The notes: generated by a model from the letters alone, not told the origin. A DNA stretch of 64,000 bases from an uncultured Nodularia sp. (GCA_903911355.1 CAIWDD010000092.1:1-64000); one strand, 5' to 3'; counted from the stretch's first letter, positions 24,625 to 34,001 are shown. Numbers and translations: made by a program.

Positions 24625-25053
24625 ATGAGAGCAGAACATACAATATTTGTTTGTACAACCTGTGGGAGTAAGTGGGAAGGTGGTAAACGTGTGGGTGAAA
24701 GTGGGGGAGAAAGGCTTCTCAAATACTTACAAGCACATTATCCCCATTGGGAATTGAACACAGAGTTTAGGATTCAACCGGTAGAATGTATGAGCGTATG
24801 CGATCGCTCTTGTGTTGTTTCCTTTGCTTCACATGATAAATATACTTATCTTTTCGGCGATCTGTCTCCTGAGCTATCGCCAGCAGAAGTAGAGGGTGTA
24901 TTCCAGTGTGCTGGTAAATATTATGCACACCCACAAGGTTTGTTACCCTGGGGTGAACGTCCAGAACCTCTCAAGAAAGGAATTTTAGCCCGTATTCCAG
25001 CAGTACCTACGCCCTTACAGATAAATTGTACTGAGGCAAAAATCTGTAATTAA
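24625..25053 (+). CDS. DUF1636 family metal-binding protein
   Basis: 142-residue protein with the DUF1636 layout: FVCTTCGSKWEGGKRVGESGG at the N-terminus (a CxxC pair), PVECMSVCDRSCVVSFAS in the middle (CxxxC and a further Cys) and the DLSPELSPAEVEGVF segment. The four Cys positions suggest a thioredoxin-like ferredoxin or metal site. Family members are often found near cobW or cobalt-transport genes; the cobalamin riboswitch directly upstream supports a role in cobalt or B12 homeostasis. A strong hairpin ends the transcript. Confidence 0.88.
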   Translation: MRAEHTIFVCTTCGSKWEGGKRVGESGGERLLKYLQAHYPHWELNTEFRIQPVECMSVCDRSCVVSFASHDKYTYLFGDLSPELSPAEVEGVFQCAGKYYAHPQGLLPWGERPEPLKKGILARIPAVPTPLQINCTEAKICN

Positions 25054-25057
25054 AAAA

Positions 25058-25088
25058 AAGATGAAGGATATACTTCATCCTTCATCTT
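25058..25088 (+). terminator. terminator after the DUF1636 gene
   Basis: AAGATGAAGGAT (25058-25069) and ATCCTTCATCTT (25077-25088) form a perfect 12-bp stem with a 7-nt loop, 5 bp beyond the stop codon. A run of A before the stem and TTGATTG after it also fit termination in either direction. Confidence 0.8.
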
Positions 25089-25231
25089 GATTGCAGTTTA
25101 GCAGTGGGTGTAGTAGATGAAAAGATAATGAACCACAGATAAACACAGATGAATATCAATAAATCTTGAGTTTATCTCGGTGAAAACTGCTGTAAGCAAA
25201 TATTGCCGATAGTAGCGGTTTAAGCAATATT

Positions 25232-25531
25232 CTATACAAGATATGCTTCTTGGTGGGTCTTAATTGTGCAATTAGAGCGAGGATAGGTAACGCAAAGTAA
25301 AGCGAATCCTTTAGATACTTGCTCATCATCTAAGAAGTTTTGATCAGATTGATCAATTTCACCTTCTACAACTTTTCCTACACAACTCGAGCAAGAACCT
25401 GAGTGACAAGAGAAAGGTAATTCAATACCATTTTCTTCTGCTGCGTCCACAATATTAGTATCTTCATCTACTTCAATTGTGGTGTCCAGTCCTTCTTTTT
25501 TGTTGATTAATCTCACTTGGTAGGTAGCCAT
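25232..25531 (-). CDS. fdxH: heterocyst [2Fe-2S] ferredoxin FdxH
   Basis: 99-residue plant-type ferredoxin. Cluster ligands are CHSGSCSSC (residues 42-50, C-x4-C-x2-C) and LLC near residue 80. It resembles the heterocyst-specific ferredoxin that donates electrons to nitrogenase reductase rather than PetF: it stands at the end of the nif cluster directly after hesA-hesB, as fdxH does in Anabaena and Nostoc. It is the last gene of the leftward nif transcript series. Confidence 0.95.
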   Translation of the reverse strand: MATYQVRLINKKEGLDTTIEVDEDTNIVDAAEENGIELPFSCHSGSCSSCVGKVVEGEIDQSDQNFLDDEQVSKGFALLCVTYPRSNCTIKTHQEAYLV

Positions 25532-25648
25532 TTTCCGATTCTCCTCAAAATTTAGACGCTCAGATGGATTTCTCGAAGTTTATCTAGTGAACTCTGCGAG
25601 TAGTAACGCGGAAGACAGCAGCACATTGATGGGGTTCAATTCCAAGTA

Positions 25649-26020
25649 CTATTTGCAAGGTATCCCCGTAGGTGTGCCATCATCTGTTTTGAAGGATTTT
25701 CCGCAACCGCAGGTATCACTTGCATGAGGGTTAGTGAACTTAAAGCCACTTTCCATTACCCCTTCTACAAAGTCGATGATTACCCCTTCTAATAACGGCG
25801 CACTTTTGGCATCAACATAAATCAGCACATTCCCCTGCTGAATTACCAAGTCATCTGGTTTTGGTTTACTGGTGATCTCAAGACCATATTCATAGCCACT
25901 GCAACCGCCATTTTGCACAGATACACGGATACCTTTTTTAGTGTCGTTATTATCAGAGGCTGAACTTCGTAAAAATGCCCGCAGACGAAATTCTGCTTTT
26001 TCTGTTAAGCTAACAGCCAT
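25649..26020 (-). CDS. hesB: HesB, A-type iron-sulfur carrier
   Basis: 123-residue IscA/HesB family protein. The three conserved Cys residues are present: GGCSGYEYG near residue 40 and DTCGCGKSF near residue 105. It carries iron or Fe-S clusters for nitrogenase or FdxH. It follows hesA and precedes fdxH, the order hesA-hesB-fdxH known from Anabaena. Confidence 0.95.
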   Translation of the reverse strand: MAVSLTEKAEFRLRAFLRSSASDNNDTKKGIRVSVQNGGCSGYEYGLEITSKPKPDDLVIQQGNVLIYVDAKSAPLLEGVIIDFVEGVMESGFKFTNPHASDTCGCGKSFKTDDGTPTGIPCK

Positions 26021-26073
26021 TACCTTTCCTGCCGATTTCTAGTGTGGGGATTTGTGTCAATTATGACTAAAAA

Positions 26074-26874
26074 CTACGTTGTACAATTGCTGGTAGCTTC
26101 CATTGATGGGGAGTGACCATATCTCCAAGGCGCAGTGTTACCACATACGGGACAAGCGCGATCGCGCTGAGAACGGCGCTTGGCAAATTCCATGCGATTC
26201 AAGTCAATGGTCAGCAATTGCGATAACAGAGGTTGACTAAACCCAGTAATCAGCTTGATGGCTTCCAACGCTGTTAGACAAGCTAGTGTCCCAGAGACAG
26301 CGCCGAGAACTGAAAAAGCACGTCTGTCCCATTCCGGCTTTTCTGGAAACAAACAGGATAAACAAGGAGTTACACCTGGAATAATGGTAGTTAAGTAAGC
26401 CTCCATCCCGTCCATTGCTGCTTCCACCATCGGTTTACGCCAGCGTACACAAGCTTCATTGAGCAAATTGCGTTCTGTAAAATTGTGCGCGCAATCTAGC
26501 GCCATATCAGCCGATTGTACCAACGAGTCTACATTTTCTGGGGTGATGTAATCATGAACTACTTCCACCTGGATATCAGGATTAATTGCTTCCAGAGTTT
26601 CTTTAGCCTTGAATACCCTTGGCTTACCTACCCAATCATCAGTCATTAAAATCTGACGATTCATATCATCCAAGCGCAAGTCACCACCCCGGACTAGGAT
26701 TAGCCGCCCAACGCCCGCTACTGCTAAGTAAAGCGCCGCCGTACCGCCTAATCCCCCCACACCCGTAACCAGAACTGTTGCAGACTTCAGGCGTTTTTGA
26801 GCTAGTTCGCCAAAATTTGGGAGCATCATTTGGCGACTATAGCGTTCCAACTCGGTAGGCGTTAGGTTGATCAC
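26074..26874 (-). CDS. hesA: HesA, ThiF/MoeB-type adenylyltransferase
   Basis: 266-residue E1-like protein. The nucleotide-binding motif GVGGLGGTAALYLA (about residues 38-51), the Arg finger region DDMNRQILM near residue 68 and two CxxC zinc motifs (CLSCLFPEKP near 172 and CPVCGN near 245) are all present. HesA is nif-linked in heterocystous strains and is thought to help load molybdenum or sulfur for nitrogenase cofactor; the precise substrate is not known. It sits 10 bp after nifW. Confidence 0.93.
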   Translation of the reverse strand: MINLTPTELERYSRQMMLPNFGELAQKRLKSATVLVTGVGGLGGTAALYLAVAGVGRLILVRGGDLRLDDMNRQILMTDDWVGKPRVFKAKETLEAINPDIQVEVVHDYITPENVDSLVQSADMALDCAHNFTERNLLNEACVRWRKPMVEAAMDGMEAYLTTIIPGVTPCLSCLFPEKPEWDRRAFSVLGAVSGTLACLTALEAIKLITGFSQPLLSQLLTIDLNRMEFAKRRSQRDRACPVCGNTAPWRYGHSPSMEATSNCTT

Positions 26875-26884
26875 TTTTTACCTC

Positions 26885-27202
26885 CTAATCAGAAGTGATT
26901 TCTGTCAGCGTAACTACATTCTTGGGCTTCTCATTAAACACCTTGAACAGCTTTTGTTCATGGGGGGTTGATTCCAGGAAAACATCATAAGCTTTTTGCA
27001 AAGCCAAAGAATATTGATGAAGTCTTTCTTCTGTACTCAAATCAGGAGCATGATCATCAACTTCCGCCATATATTGCGAAAATTTCTTCAAAATATGTAA
27101 CCGATTTACATTGACAATTTCTTGGTCGTATGGCAAATTAAAAAAATTAAAAAATTCCTCCGCATCTACCAGCTTTTTGAATTCATTCATAGTTCCACTC
27201 AT
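26885..27202 (-). CDS. nifW: nitrogenase-protective protein NifW
   Basis: 105-residue NifW family protein, with the typical core KKLVDAEEFFNFFNLPYDQE at residues 9-28, then FSQYM and ALQKAYDVFLEST. NifW helps stabilise the MoFe protein against oxygen. The start may be Met1 (overlapping the DUF683 gene by 4 bp) or Met5 (MNEFKKLV). It belongs to the run of small accessory genes between nifX and hesA. Confidence 0.93.
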   Translation of the reverse strand: MSGTMNEFKKLVDAEEFFNFFNLPYDQEIVNVNRLHILKKFSQYMAEVDDHAPDLSTEERLHQYSLALQKAYDVFLESTPHEQKLFKVFNEKPKNVVTLTEITSD

Positions 27203-27408
27203 TGAGAATTCTCCAGGATTTTGAGTTGTTGCTTAAGCTCATCTAGCTGTTGATAGATTTTATAAGTCGCAGCCGCCACATCCATAAGTGTTTTGTAATC
27301 TGTGGGCAAACCTTCAGCTAAATCATGCAGATCCATCTTCATTTGACCAGCTTTACTATTCAGGCGCTTAATTTGGTTTTTCAGTTCTTCAATACTTGTT
27401 TGGCTCAC
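27199..27408 (-). CDS. DUF683 (CCE_0567-like) nif accessory protein
   Basis: 69-residue coiled-coil-like protein, LKNQIKRLNSKAGQMKMDLH then LAEGLPTDYKTLMDVAAATY. Family members form helical dimers and are confined to nif clusters, next to the DUF269 gene, as here. Function is unknown; involvement in cofactor assembly is inferred from linkage. It overlaps nifW by 4 bp. Confidence 0.88.
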   Translation of the reverse strand: MSQTSIEELKNQIKRLNSKAGQMKMDLHDLAEGLPTDYKTLMDVAAATYKIYQQLDELKQQLKILENSQ

Positions 27409-27466
27409 TAGTACTCCTTATGATCAACACCGCAGAAAAATCCCAATAAACACCTTTGTATCTATT

Positions 27467-27543
27467 TAGCAGTTTCAGATCCCGGACTTCTTTCATAAAC
27501 TTCAGACTCTTGAGTATCTACACCAGAAGTCCGGGATCTCCAA
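27467..27543 (+). repeat. 77-bp palindromic repeat element, copy 1
   Basis: The core 27478-27538 is bounded by perfect 14-bp terminal inverted repeats, GATCCCGGACTTCT and AGAAGTCCGGGATC, around a 33-bp centre. The same sequence is found inverted at 29863-29939 with four mismatches over the 61-bp core, and identity extends outward on both sides (TAGCAGTTTCA and TCCAA). It lies between the DUF269 gene and the DUF683 gene and could act as a terminator or processing site. Confidence 0.88.
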
Positions 27544-27550
27544 AGCTGTT

Positions 27551-28027
27551 TTAAAGGTTCCCTACCTCGGCGAATCTTTTACCTAATTCAATACCTTTCT
27601 GCACATAGGCTTCTCCCTCCTGGGCTAATTTTTCTAGGGAGTCAAAACCAAATCTGTGGGCATCACGCAAGGTTTTTTTAGTTAGCAAAAGACGACCAGA
27701 AAAAACCAGCGCCCAGCCAAATCCTTCATGACTTAAGTCAAGCACTACCTGAGAAATTAGGCCTGTTTCCTGTTCTACACCAGCCGCTACAGCGCGGAAA
27801 AATGCCATAATCCGAGCTTGAGTAATCGGATCAACTTCACCCTCTAGGGAAATTTCCCGTTTCTTCTGTTTGGTAACTACAAAGGGTTTGAGTATTAATT
27901 CATCTGACCAGTTACGATAAACCCCATAAGTGTCTTGTCCACGGATTTGCTGGACTAATGTCTTGAGAAAAGGCGAGTTGAAGACTACTGTATCGCTGCT
28001 TCCGTTCACACTATTATTTGTACTCAT
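27551..28027 (-). CDS. NifX-associated DUF269 protein
   Basis: 158-residue protein of the nif-specific DUF269 family: FLKTLVQQIRGQDTYGVYRN, then a basic segment KPFVVTKQKKREI, then ARIMAFFRAVAAGVEQETG. It is always found next to nifX, as here (20 bp downstream). Its role is in FeMo-cofactor assembly or trafficking by association, not proven from sequence. Length is normal. Confidence 0.92.
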   Translation of the reverse strand: MSTNNSVNGSSDTVVFNSPFLKTLVQQIRGQDTYGVYRNWSDELILKPFVVTKQKKREISLEGEVDPITQARIMAFFRAVAAGVEQETGLISQVVLDLSHEGFGWALVFSGRLLLTKKTLRDAHRFGFDSLEKLAQEGEAYVQKGIELGKRFAEVGNL

Positions 28028-28047
28028 ACCGTGGCTTAAACTTCAAG

Positions 28048-28437
28048 TTAATCTGCAAAGTTAGGAGTGGTTTGTCTCAATGCTTTACGCAACCAAGGGG
28101 GAGGATTACCTTTGAGGGTTTTTACTAGTTTTGTGAGAACTTCACTAATTTCTTCTGCTTCTGATTTGGCTTTGACTGGGGTAACGCCTTTCTTAATTAA
28201 ACGGGCTGCGGCACTACCACCAATGGCAGCAACATAAACGATGGTACAATCCACTAAAGCATCAAGTTTAGGGGTGATTTTATCCTCGTTACCATCTTCT
28301 TTGAGATCACCCTCAAATTTTAGAGTTTCCAGAAATTGATATCCCTCGTCAGAGATTTCATAAACATCAATTTCTCTAGCCCATCCGAAGTGAGCATTAA
28401 TATGAACTCGGTCACTGGTGGTAAAGGCAATTTTCAT
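28048..28437 (-). CDS. nifX: nitrogenase cofactor carrier NifX
   Basis: 129-residue dinitrogenase iron-molybdenum cofactor-binding domain protein. The start is set at the ATG at 28437 (MKIAFTTSD), which has an AGAGA-type ribosome-binding site and the canonical N-terminus; a longer in-frame reading overlapping nifN is unlikely. INAHFGWAREIDVYEI near residue 15 carries the cofactor-binding His, and VYVAAIGGSAAARLI the second conserved block. It binds NifB-co/VK-cluster between NifB and NifEN. Confidence 0.94.
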   Translation of the reverse strand: MKIAFTTSDRVHINAHFGWAREIDVYEISDEGYQFLETLKFEGDLKEDGNEDKITPKLDALVDCTIVYVAAIGGSAAARLIKKGVTPVKAKSEAEEISEVLTKLVKTLKGNPPPWLRKALRQTTPNFAD

Positions 28438-28507
28438 TCTCTTTTTTTTGTGAATTAAGGATCGGGTATTGCGTGTAGGGTATGGGGGATTGAGAAGTAA
28501 TTGATTC

Positions 28508-29836
28508 TTAATCCCCATTCCCTAAGTTCCATAAGTGTTTAACTCTCTCTTCTTCAGCCTCTAAAAATAGATTACCAATGCCAAATAACAGCTCTATAGT
28601 GCCTCGGTAGCCCACTTTAGTAACGTATCCATTACCCAAACGGTCGTAAATGGGAATACCTAGACGATAGAGAGGAACTGAGAGACGTTTCGCGATCGCA
28701 CCTAGATTAGAATTTCCCATCAATAAATCAGACCCAAGGGCTAATTGCTCAAAATCATCTAAATCGCCGATGGTGACACTTTTTACCGGGAGTTTTTCCA
28801 ACAGCGGCGATCGCGTCGTAGTCACCACCCCATGAATTTGACTTCCCATGGATTGCAGAAAGTTAACCATTGACCATAACAAATCCGGTTCTAACGCCAA
28901 AGACACTCGCTTGGCACTAAAGTAAAAATGACTATCTAACATCGCATCTTGTAACTGGCGACGTTGACGGCGGTATTTTTCCGGTACCGGATTGCTACTG
29001 AGAATAGATAATGCTTGCAGGAACTCATCTACCGGTTCCAATCCCGTCAGTTCACTAAACACCTCATAGGGGATATTAAACCGCTCCTCCAGGATTTTAG
29101 CCGCCGGACGCATACTCTCGCCCAAGGCGATGGTAAAGGCTGAACTACCTACATCTCGTAGTTGTTTTAAGGTAGTACCACTAGCTGTAATAGCAGTATA
29201 ACCATCTTCTAAATGACCATCAAGGGAAGCCCCCAGGTCAGGAACAAAGATTGGCACTAAGCCAAAGGCTGTTACCATCTCTTTAATTTCCTGTATATCC
29301 CCCGGTGTAAACGCAGAACCTGCCAAAATAGTAACTTGTTCAGTTCTGATACCACCAGCTTGGGGGATTTCCCTGACTATACTTTCCACAGCCGCCCCAA
29401 ATCCATCTTGCAACGCCCCCTTAAAGTCTGGGGTAGTAGCATATACAATGGGCAGATAATTTAGGGACTGATGGCGATCGCGGATTTCCTTGAGAAACCG
29501 CTCTAGCTCATCTCCTCTAGTTTCCGTCAGTCCTGTACTACATAAACCAATAATTTCGGGACTGACCTTCTCCACCAAAGTGAGAATTGCTTGTTCCACA
29601 TTCTCCTCACCACCCAAGATAGTAGTAACTTCCGTCATGGCTGTAGTGGCTAGGGGAATAGCTTCCCGAAAATGCCGTACAAGCACAACTTTAGCGAAGG
29701 CAGTACAACCTTGGGAACCGTGAAATAAAGGAATCATCCCCTTCAAGCCCAAAAAAGCTAAAGATGCACCCAAAGCTTGGCTTTGTTTCAGGGGATTAAC
29801 TGTCAGTGGTTTATTAGGAAGATTAACAATCGCCAT
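28508..29836 (-). CDS. nifN: nitrogenase cofactor scaffold NifN
   Basis: 442-residue NifK-like subunit of the NifEN scaffold on which FeMo-cofactor is built. The ATG at 29836 (MAIVNLPNKPLTVNPLK) is chosen; the reading frame stays open upstream only because it runs into the 77-bp repeat. HGSQGCTAFAKV near residue 38 carries the P-cluster-type Cys equivalent and GLCSTGLTETRGDE near residue 98 another. Full length and uninterrupted. Confidence 0.96.
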   Translation of the reverse strand: MAIVNLPNKPLTVNPLKQSQALGASLAFLGLKGMIPLFHGSQGCTAFAKVVLVRHFREAIPLATTAMTEVTTILGGEENVEQAILTLVEKVSPEIIGLCSTGLTETRGDELERFLKEIRDRHQSLNYLPIVYATTPDFKGALQDGFGAAVESIVREIPQAGGIRTEQVTILAGSAFTPGDIQEIKEMVTAFGLVPIFVPDLGASLDGHLEDGYTAITASGTTLKQLRDVGSSAFTIALGESMRPAAKILEERFNIPYEVFSELTGLEPVDEFLQALSILSSNPVPEKYRRQRRQLQDAMLDSHFYFSAKRVSLALEPDLLWSMVNFLQSMGSQIHGVVTTTRSPLLEKLPVKSVTIGDLDDFEQLALGSDLLMGNSNLGAIAKRLSVPLYRLGIPIYDRLGNGYVTKVGYRGTIELLFGIGNLFLEAEEERVKHLWNLGNGD

Positions 29837-29862
29837 TGCATTTATACTTAGTCGTTGGTCTA

Positions 29863-29939
29863 TTGGAGATCCCGGAGTTCTGGTGTAGATGCTCAAGAGT
29901 CTGGAGTTTATGAAACAAGTCCGGGATCTGAAACTGCTA
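29863..29939 (-). repeat. 77-bp palindromic repeat element, copy 2
   Basis: Inverted copy of the element at 27467-27543. Its core 29868-29928 has the terminal sequences GATCCCGGA and TCCGGGATC, with one end diverged by single changes. It fills most of the nifE-nifN intergenic gap, ending 26 bp before the nifN start codon. Confidence 0.88.
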
Positions 29940-29970
29940 GTCGTCCGTCATGAGCCTACAACCCTTCCCC

Positions 29971-31350
29971 TCATCTGTCAGACTCTTCCCAAGGGGCGGG
30001 TTTACGTATTTGTTCCCAAATAGGGCTATACAGAGCCTCATATAATTCCCGTGCCATCTCCACCATACCCACATAACCAGCATAGGGATGGTGGCGTTCT
30101 TGGTTGATATCCAGGAAGGGAATCCGGGCTTTTAAAGCAGTGTATTGATTACGACCCCCGGCGATCAACATATCAGCGCCGGTGTCCTTCACCAGCTTTA
30201 ACAATTCCTTAGCGTTACCCTTCTCCATCATGATGCCATCATTACCAATCAACCTCTTGATCCGGGCTTTATCTTCCTCAGTACTTTTTCTAGTACTAGT
30301 AGCAACGACTTCTATACCCAAGTCCTTAGCTGCGGAGATAATCGACCAACTCTTGACACCACCGGTATATAATACAACCCGCTTACCTTGAAGTCGAGCG
30401 CGATAGGGAGCCAAAGCCAAATCAAGAGCTGCAGTTTCTTGGGCGATTAACTTTTCCGTGCGCTCCTGCAAATCAGCATCGCCCAATTGCGCCGCAATAT
30501 TTCGCAGACAGCGATTCATATCATCAATGCCATAGAAAGACTCTTCAATGTAAGGAATGTTGTAACGTTCCTCCATCTTTCTAGCCATATTCAGCAACGC
30601 ACGGGAACAGATCATCACATTGAGCTTGGCACGGTGGGCGTAACGAACCTCGTCATAGCGAGCATCGCCCGTTATTTTAGATAAAACACGAATGCCTAAC
30701 TTTTCCAGCAGTGGTGTGACTCCCCACATTTCCCCGGCAATATTATACTCACCGATCAAGTTAATATCATAAGGTGTAGTTGTTTCCGGTTCTGCCGTAC
30801 CAACTACATATTCCAGCAAGGCCTCACCACCAAAGCGGTTACCCAGGTTCTTACTACCAATGAACCCCGGAGCAATCACAGGAATCACAGGAGTACCAGT
30901 TTTCTCAGCCGCCGCCTTGCAAACAGCATCTATATCATCGCCAATCAAAGCAGTGACACAAGTAGCGTAGACAAAAATGGCTGGGGGATTGTAGCGTTCT
31001 TTAAGTTGCAGAATCGCCTGATAGAGCTTCTTTTCACCCCCGAAAATCACATCATTCTCACTCAAATCGGTAGTAAAACCCATCTTGTAGAGTTGGGGAC
31101 CAGAGGAAAGACTACCACGACTACCCCAAGAATTACCAGCACAGGCAATAGGCCCATGGACCAAATGAGCCGCATCAGTGATTGGCACCAAAGCAATCAT
31201 TGCACCATCAAAAGCGCAACCTCCTTGAGCCGCACCGGGCTGGGCTTGTTGGGTACAAGACTTATTTTTCTTCTCACCCTGTTTGTGCTGATTGTGTTCA
31301 CATCCCGACTCACTCAGCAGCTCATTAATTTTGCCTTGGGTAATTTTCAT
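29971..31350 (-). CDS. nifE: nitrogenase cofactor scaffold NifE
   Basis: 459-residue NifD-like subunit of NifEN. The start is the ATG at 31350 ([17 protein letters not shown]), preceded by AAGAGA; an upstream in-frame reading adds 25 atypical residues. Conserved parts: [20 protein letters not shown] near residue 45, [15 protein letters not shown] near 65, [18 protein letters not shown] near 125 and [12 protein letters not shown] later. The N-terminal region has an extra Cys/Gln-rich stretch ([16 protein letters not shown]) of unknown meaning. Uninterrupted. Confidence 0.96.
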   Translation of the reverse strand: MKITQGKINELLSESGCEHNQHKQGEKKNKSCTQQAQPGAAQGGCAFDGAMIALVPITDAAHLVHGPIACAGNSWGSRGSLSSGPQLYKMGFTTDLSENDVIFGGEKKLYQAILQLKERYNPPAIFVYATCVTALIGDDIDAVCKAAAEKTGTPVIPVIAPGFIGSKNLGNRFGGEALLEYVVGTAEPETTTPYDINLIGEYNIAGEMWGVTPLLEKLGIRVLSKITGDARYDEVRYAHRAKLNVMICSRALLNMARKMEERYNIPYIEESFYGIDDMNRCLRNIAAQLGDADLQERTEKLIAQETAALDLALAPYRARLQGKRVVLYTGGVKSWSIISAAKDLGIEVVATSTRKSTEEDKARIKRLIGNDGIMMEKGNAKELLKLVKDTGADMLIAGGRNQYTALKARIPFLDINQERHHPYAGYVGMVEMARELYEALYSPIWEQIRKPAPWEESDR

Positions 31351-31524
31351 GTCTCTTCTCTTGCTAGATCGACGTGTTAAATAGTAACTAATAGACTGCT
31401 TGCAAAACTCCTCTCCCGACCACATTCACACCGGATAAACCATTAATAATAATCTGTGTTCATCTGTGGACTACTTATCATAAAATGTACTTTTGCAAGA
31501 GCATTAAAAAATCAATATCACTGC

Positions 31525-31854
31525 CTAACAAATATACTTGGTGACATCTTCCCCACGTTCATCAGCCAGAAAAGATAAAGCCCGAAAACGCATAGCCACC
31601 AACTCATCATATACAGGATTGAGTTTACATAAAGCCGGAATATGCAAAGTCCGCCCGAATAAATTAACATTACGCTCAAAGGGACAACAGCAAGGAATGA
31701 CCTGGCAGATTATATGAGCAAGATGATAATTTTTCACTTCAATCCCATCTATTAAACCACGCAGAGGATCGAAGATTTTCTGAAACCAACCAGACTTTTG
31801 AGAGTTAGGTGGATGGTAATGATGATCAGAGTGAGTATGATGTATAGTTTCCAT
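31525..31854 (-). CDS. Mo-dependent nitrogenase C-terminal domain protein
   Basis: 109-residue protein of the Mo-nitro_C family, found between nifK and nifE in heterocystous cyanobacteria. It begins with a His-rich segment (HHTHSDHHYH, residues 4-13), then FDPLRGLIDGIEVKNYHLAH, ICQVIPCCCPFERNV with three adjacent Cys, and LCKLNPVYDELVAMRFRAL. A GGAGG ribosome-binding site precedes the ATG. His and Cys content suggests metal binding; its function is unknown. Confidence 0.9.
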   Translation of the reverse strand: METIHHTHSDHHYHPPNSQKSGWFQKIFDPLRGLIDGIEVKNYHLAHIICQVIPCCCPFERNVNLFGRTLHIPALCKLNPVYDELVAMRFRALSFLADERGEDVTKYIC

Positions 31855-31991
31855 AATAGATACCTCCAGTAAAGATGTAATTTGCTAGAAAAAGGTAAGT
31901 AGCGGCTCTAGGGGCGCTGGGGATGAGTATCACCCTTTTTGCCCCTAGCCCTTACTCCCCTTCCTTACCTTTGATTAGCACTCTGCAATTC

Positions 31992-33527
31992 TTAGCGAAT
32001 CAAGTCGTAAGAAATATCTGTTTTAGAAGGAATATTGGTGTTGCGATCGATTTCTTCAAAGATTGTATTGACAATCCAGTTGAGCAAGTTGATCACACCT
32101 TGATACCCGATAGTGCTGTAGCGGTGTAAGTGGTGGCGATCCATGATAGGATAACCAATTCTGACGAGGGGAACCTTACAATCACGCCACAGGTACTTAC
32201 CATAGGAGTTACCAATGAGCAAGTCTACAGGTTCAGTGAACAGTAAAGAACGCATATGCCATAGGTCTTTACCACCCCAGATGGTTGCGCCTTGACCAAA
32301 AGGACTAGAATCTAGTAGAGCTTGAAGTTCTTTTTCAAACACGTCATTGGAGTTGTGAACCAAGATATGCACAGGTTCAGCACCCATTTCTAACATGAAA
32401 CCAACTACGCTGTATACCAAGTCTGGCTCACCGTAGATAGCGAAGCGCTTACCGTGTAACCAAGCGTGGGAGTCGGTCATGGCATCAACTGCGCGACCGC
32501 GTTCGATTTCCAACTCTTGGGGGATGGGCTTACCGCTCAATTCACTGAGTTTCATCAAGAACTCGTCAGTAGCCTTAATACCCCAAGGACGGGAAACTAC
32601 AACTTCTTGCTTCCATTCTTTTTCAATGTACTCACGGGTCTTAACTGTGGAGTGCGCTTGCAGAAACACTGTAGCCTTAGCGTTGATGGAGTCTGCGGCA
32701 TCTTCCAACTTAGTCCCACCGGGATACATATCGAATTCACCTGTGTTGGGTGAATCCAGGTAGTCACTGTTATCAGCTAGAATGGTGTAGTCAAAACCGA
32801 ATAAACCTGCAATACGCTTGATTTCACGGTTGTTGCCTACGTAGGTGTCAAAACCTGGGATAAAGTTGATTTTGCCATTGCTGGTGGCTTTCTTCTGACC
32901 TGCGGTGAGGTTAGAAAGAATACCCTTCATCATGTTGTCGTAACCAGTGATGTGGGAACCAACAAAGCTAGGTGTGTGAGCATAAGGGACTGGGAAATTC
33001 TTAGGAACTGAACCAGCATCCTTAGCGTTGTTGATGAAAGCTTGTAAGTCATCACCAATAACCTCAGCCATACAGGTGGTGCAAACAGCAATCATCTTGG
33101 GCTTGTAGAGTTGGTAAGAGTTAGCCAACCCATCAATCATGTTCTGCATACCACCGAATACCGCTGCGTCTTCAGTCATGGAAGAAGACACACCAGAGAA
33201 TGGTTCTTTGTAGTGACGGGTTAAGTGAGTACGGAAGTATGCAACGCAACCTTGAGAACCTTGTACAAAGGGTAAAGTGCCTTCAAAACCCACAGCAGCA
33301 AAAATTGCACCTAAAGGTTGGCAACCTTTAGCAGGGTTGATGGTTAATGCTTCACGAGCAAAGTTCTTTTCGCGATATTCCCAACCCTTGGTCCATTCTG
33401 CAACCCGTTCGATTTCTTCGGGGCTGTGACCGTTTTCAAATTCCTTCTTGTTTTGGAAGAGTTGTTTGTACTCTGGTTGGTGGAATAACTCAACGTGGTC
33501 TTGAATTTTATCTGGATTCTGAGGCAT
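31992..33527 (-). CDS. nifK: nitrogenase MoFe protein beta chain NifK
   Basis: 511-residue beta subunit. The ATG at 33527 ([17 protein letters not shown]) is chosen over an in-frame TTG 15 bp upstream; GGAG lies 9 bp before it. P-cluster ligands are in [11 protein letters not shown] (near residue 57), [15 protein letters not shown] (near 82) and [12 protein letters not shown] (near 140). The protein ends TDISYDLIR as in other Nostocales. Unlike nifH and nifD it is not interrupted. Confidence 0.97.
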   Translation of the reverse strand: MPQNPDKIQDHVELFHQPEYKQLFQNKKEFENGHSPEEIERVAEWTKGWEYREKNFAREALTINPAKGCQPLGAIFAAVGFEGTLPFVQGSQGCVAYFRTHLTRHYKEPFSGVSSSMTEDAAVFGGMQNMIDGLANSYQLYKPKMIAVCTTCMAEVIGDDLQAFINNAKDAGSVPKNFPVPYAHTPSFVGSHITGYDNMMKGILSNLTAGQKKATSNGKINFIPGFDTYVGNNREIKRIAGLFGFDYTILADNSDYLDSPNTGEFDMYPGGTKLEDAADSINAKATVFLQAHSTVKTREYIEKEWKQEVVVSRPWGIKATDEFLMKLSELSGKPIPQELEIERGRAVDAMTDSHAWLHGKRFAIYGEPDLVYSVVGFMLEMGAEPVHILVHNSNDVFEKELQALLDSSPFGQGATIWGGKDLWHMRSLLFTEPVDLLIGNSYGKYLWRDCKVPLVRIGYPIMDRHHLHRYSTIGYQGVINLLNWIVNTIFEEIDRNTNIPSKTDISYDLIR

Positions 33528-33684
33528 TTGCTGGTTCTCCAAGCTTACATGATTCGTTAATAATTGGGAAATTTGGGGGGAATTTCATAGGGTGGGGGTG
33601 GGAATGTCACTCAAAATTCAGAATGCAAAAATCAAAATTAACTTTTAACTTTTGAATTTTGAACTTTGAATTCCCAACTCCTCC

Positions 33685-33704
33685 CCTGGGGCTAAAACCC
33701 CAGG
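33685..33704 (-). promoter_or_regulatory. nifD-nifK intercistronic stem-loop
   Basis: CCTGGGG (33685-33691) and CCCCAGG (33698-33704) form a perfect 7-bp GC-rich stem with a 6-nt loop in the gap between the nifD stop and nifK. Likely an mRNA processing or stabilising hairpin; not followed by a U-run in the reading direction. Confidence 0.65.
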
Positions 33705-33733
33705 CCATCCCTATTTATCCTTTTTCCACTGAT

Positions 33734-33880
33734 TTAGGCGGTAGCTTTGGCTTTAGCTTTAGCTTCAGCCTTTTTGCTCCAGGGAGCGCCAATTAGTCCC
33801 CAGGTTGGGCTATTGAGTGCCAAATCCATATCGCGAGCGAAGATAGCGAAGCCATCATAACCGTGATAAGGACCGGAGTA
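33734..33880 (-). CDS. nifD: nifD 3' fragment (C-terminal 46 codons)
   Basis: Encodes [18 protein letters not shown], then [17 protein letters not shown] and an Ala/Lys-rich tail, the normal C-terminus of NifD. The reading frame continues into the element at its left border (KKKY before SGPYH) but no nifD start exists there. Joining at the TACTCCG repeat to the 5' fragment at 35924 restores [14 protein letters not shown] and yields a 500-residue NifD. In the unrearranged state this fragment cannot be made as NifD. Confidence 0.95.
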   Translation of the reverse strand, partial: YSGPYHGYDGFAIFARDMDLALNSPTWGLIGAPWSKKAEAKAKAKATA

Positions 33881-33884
33881 TTTC
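33874..33884 (-). repeat. nifD element border repeat, left
   Basis: CGGAGTATTTC (plus strand). Compared with the right border CGGAGTAATCC (35923-35933), 9 of 11 bases agree and the 7-bp core CGGAGTA is identical. The right border matches the 11-bp nifD-element repeat GGATTACTCCG described in Anabaena PCC 7120. Confidence 0.9.
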
Positions 33885-34001
33885 TTTTTATGGTTTAATA
33901 GCTCTAAATGTCTTAATGTTTGTGGTAAGCAATGGCAGTGATAAACATTGTTTGCTGATAACACATTTATTTTTAGGCTAAATATAGGCTAAATCATAGC
34001 G

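Noticed and set aside
28438-28518. N-terminal extension of nifX overlapping nifN
   Set aside because: The canonical NifX start MKIAFTTSD at 28437 has its own AGAGA site; the extension is not family-like.
29837-29896. N-terminal extension of nifN
   Set aside because: It translates the 77-bp palindromic repeat; the true NifN start is the ATG at 29836.
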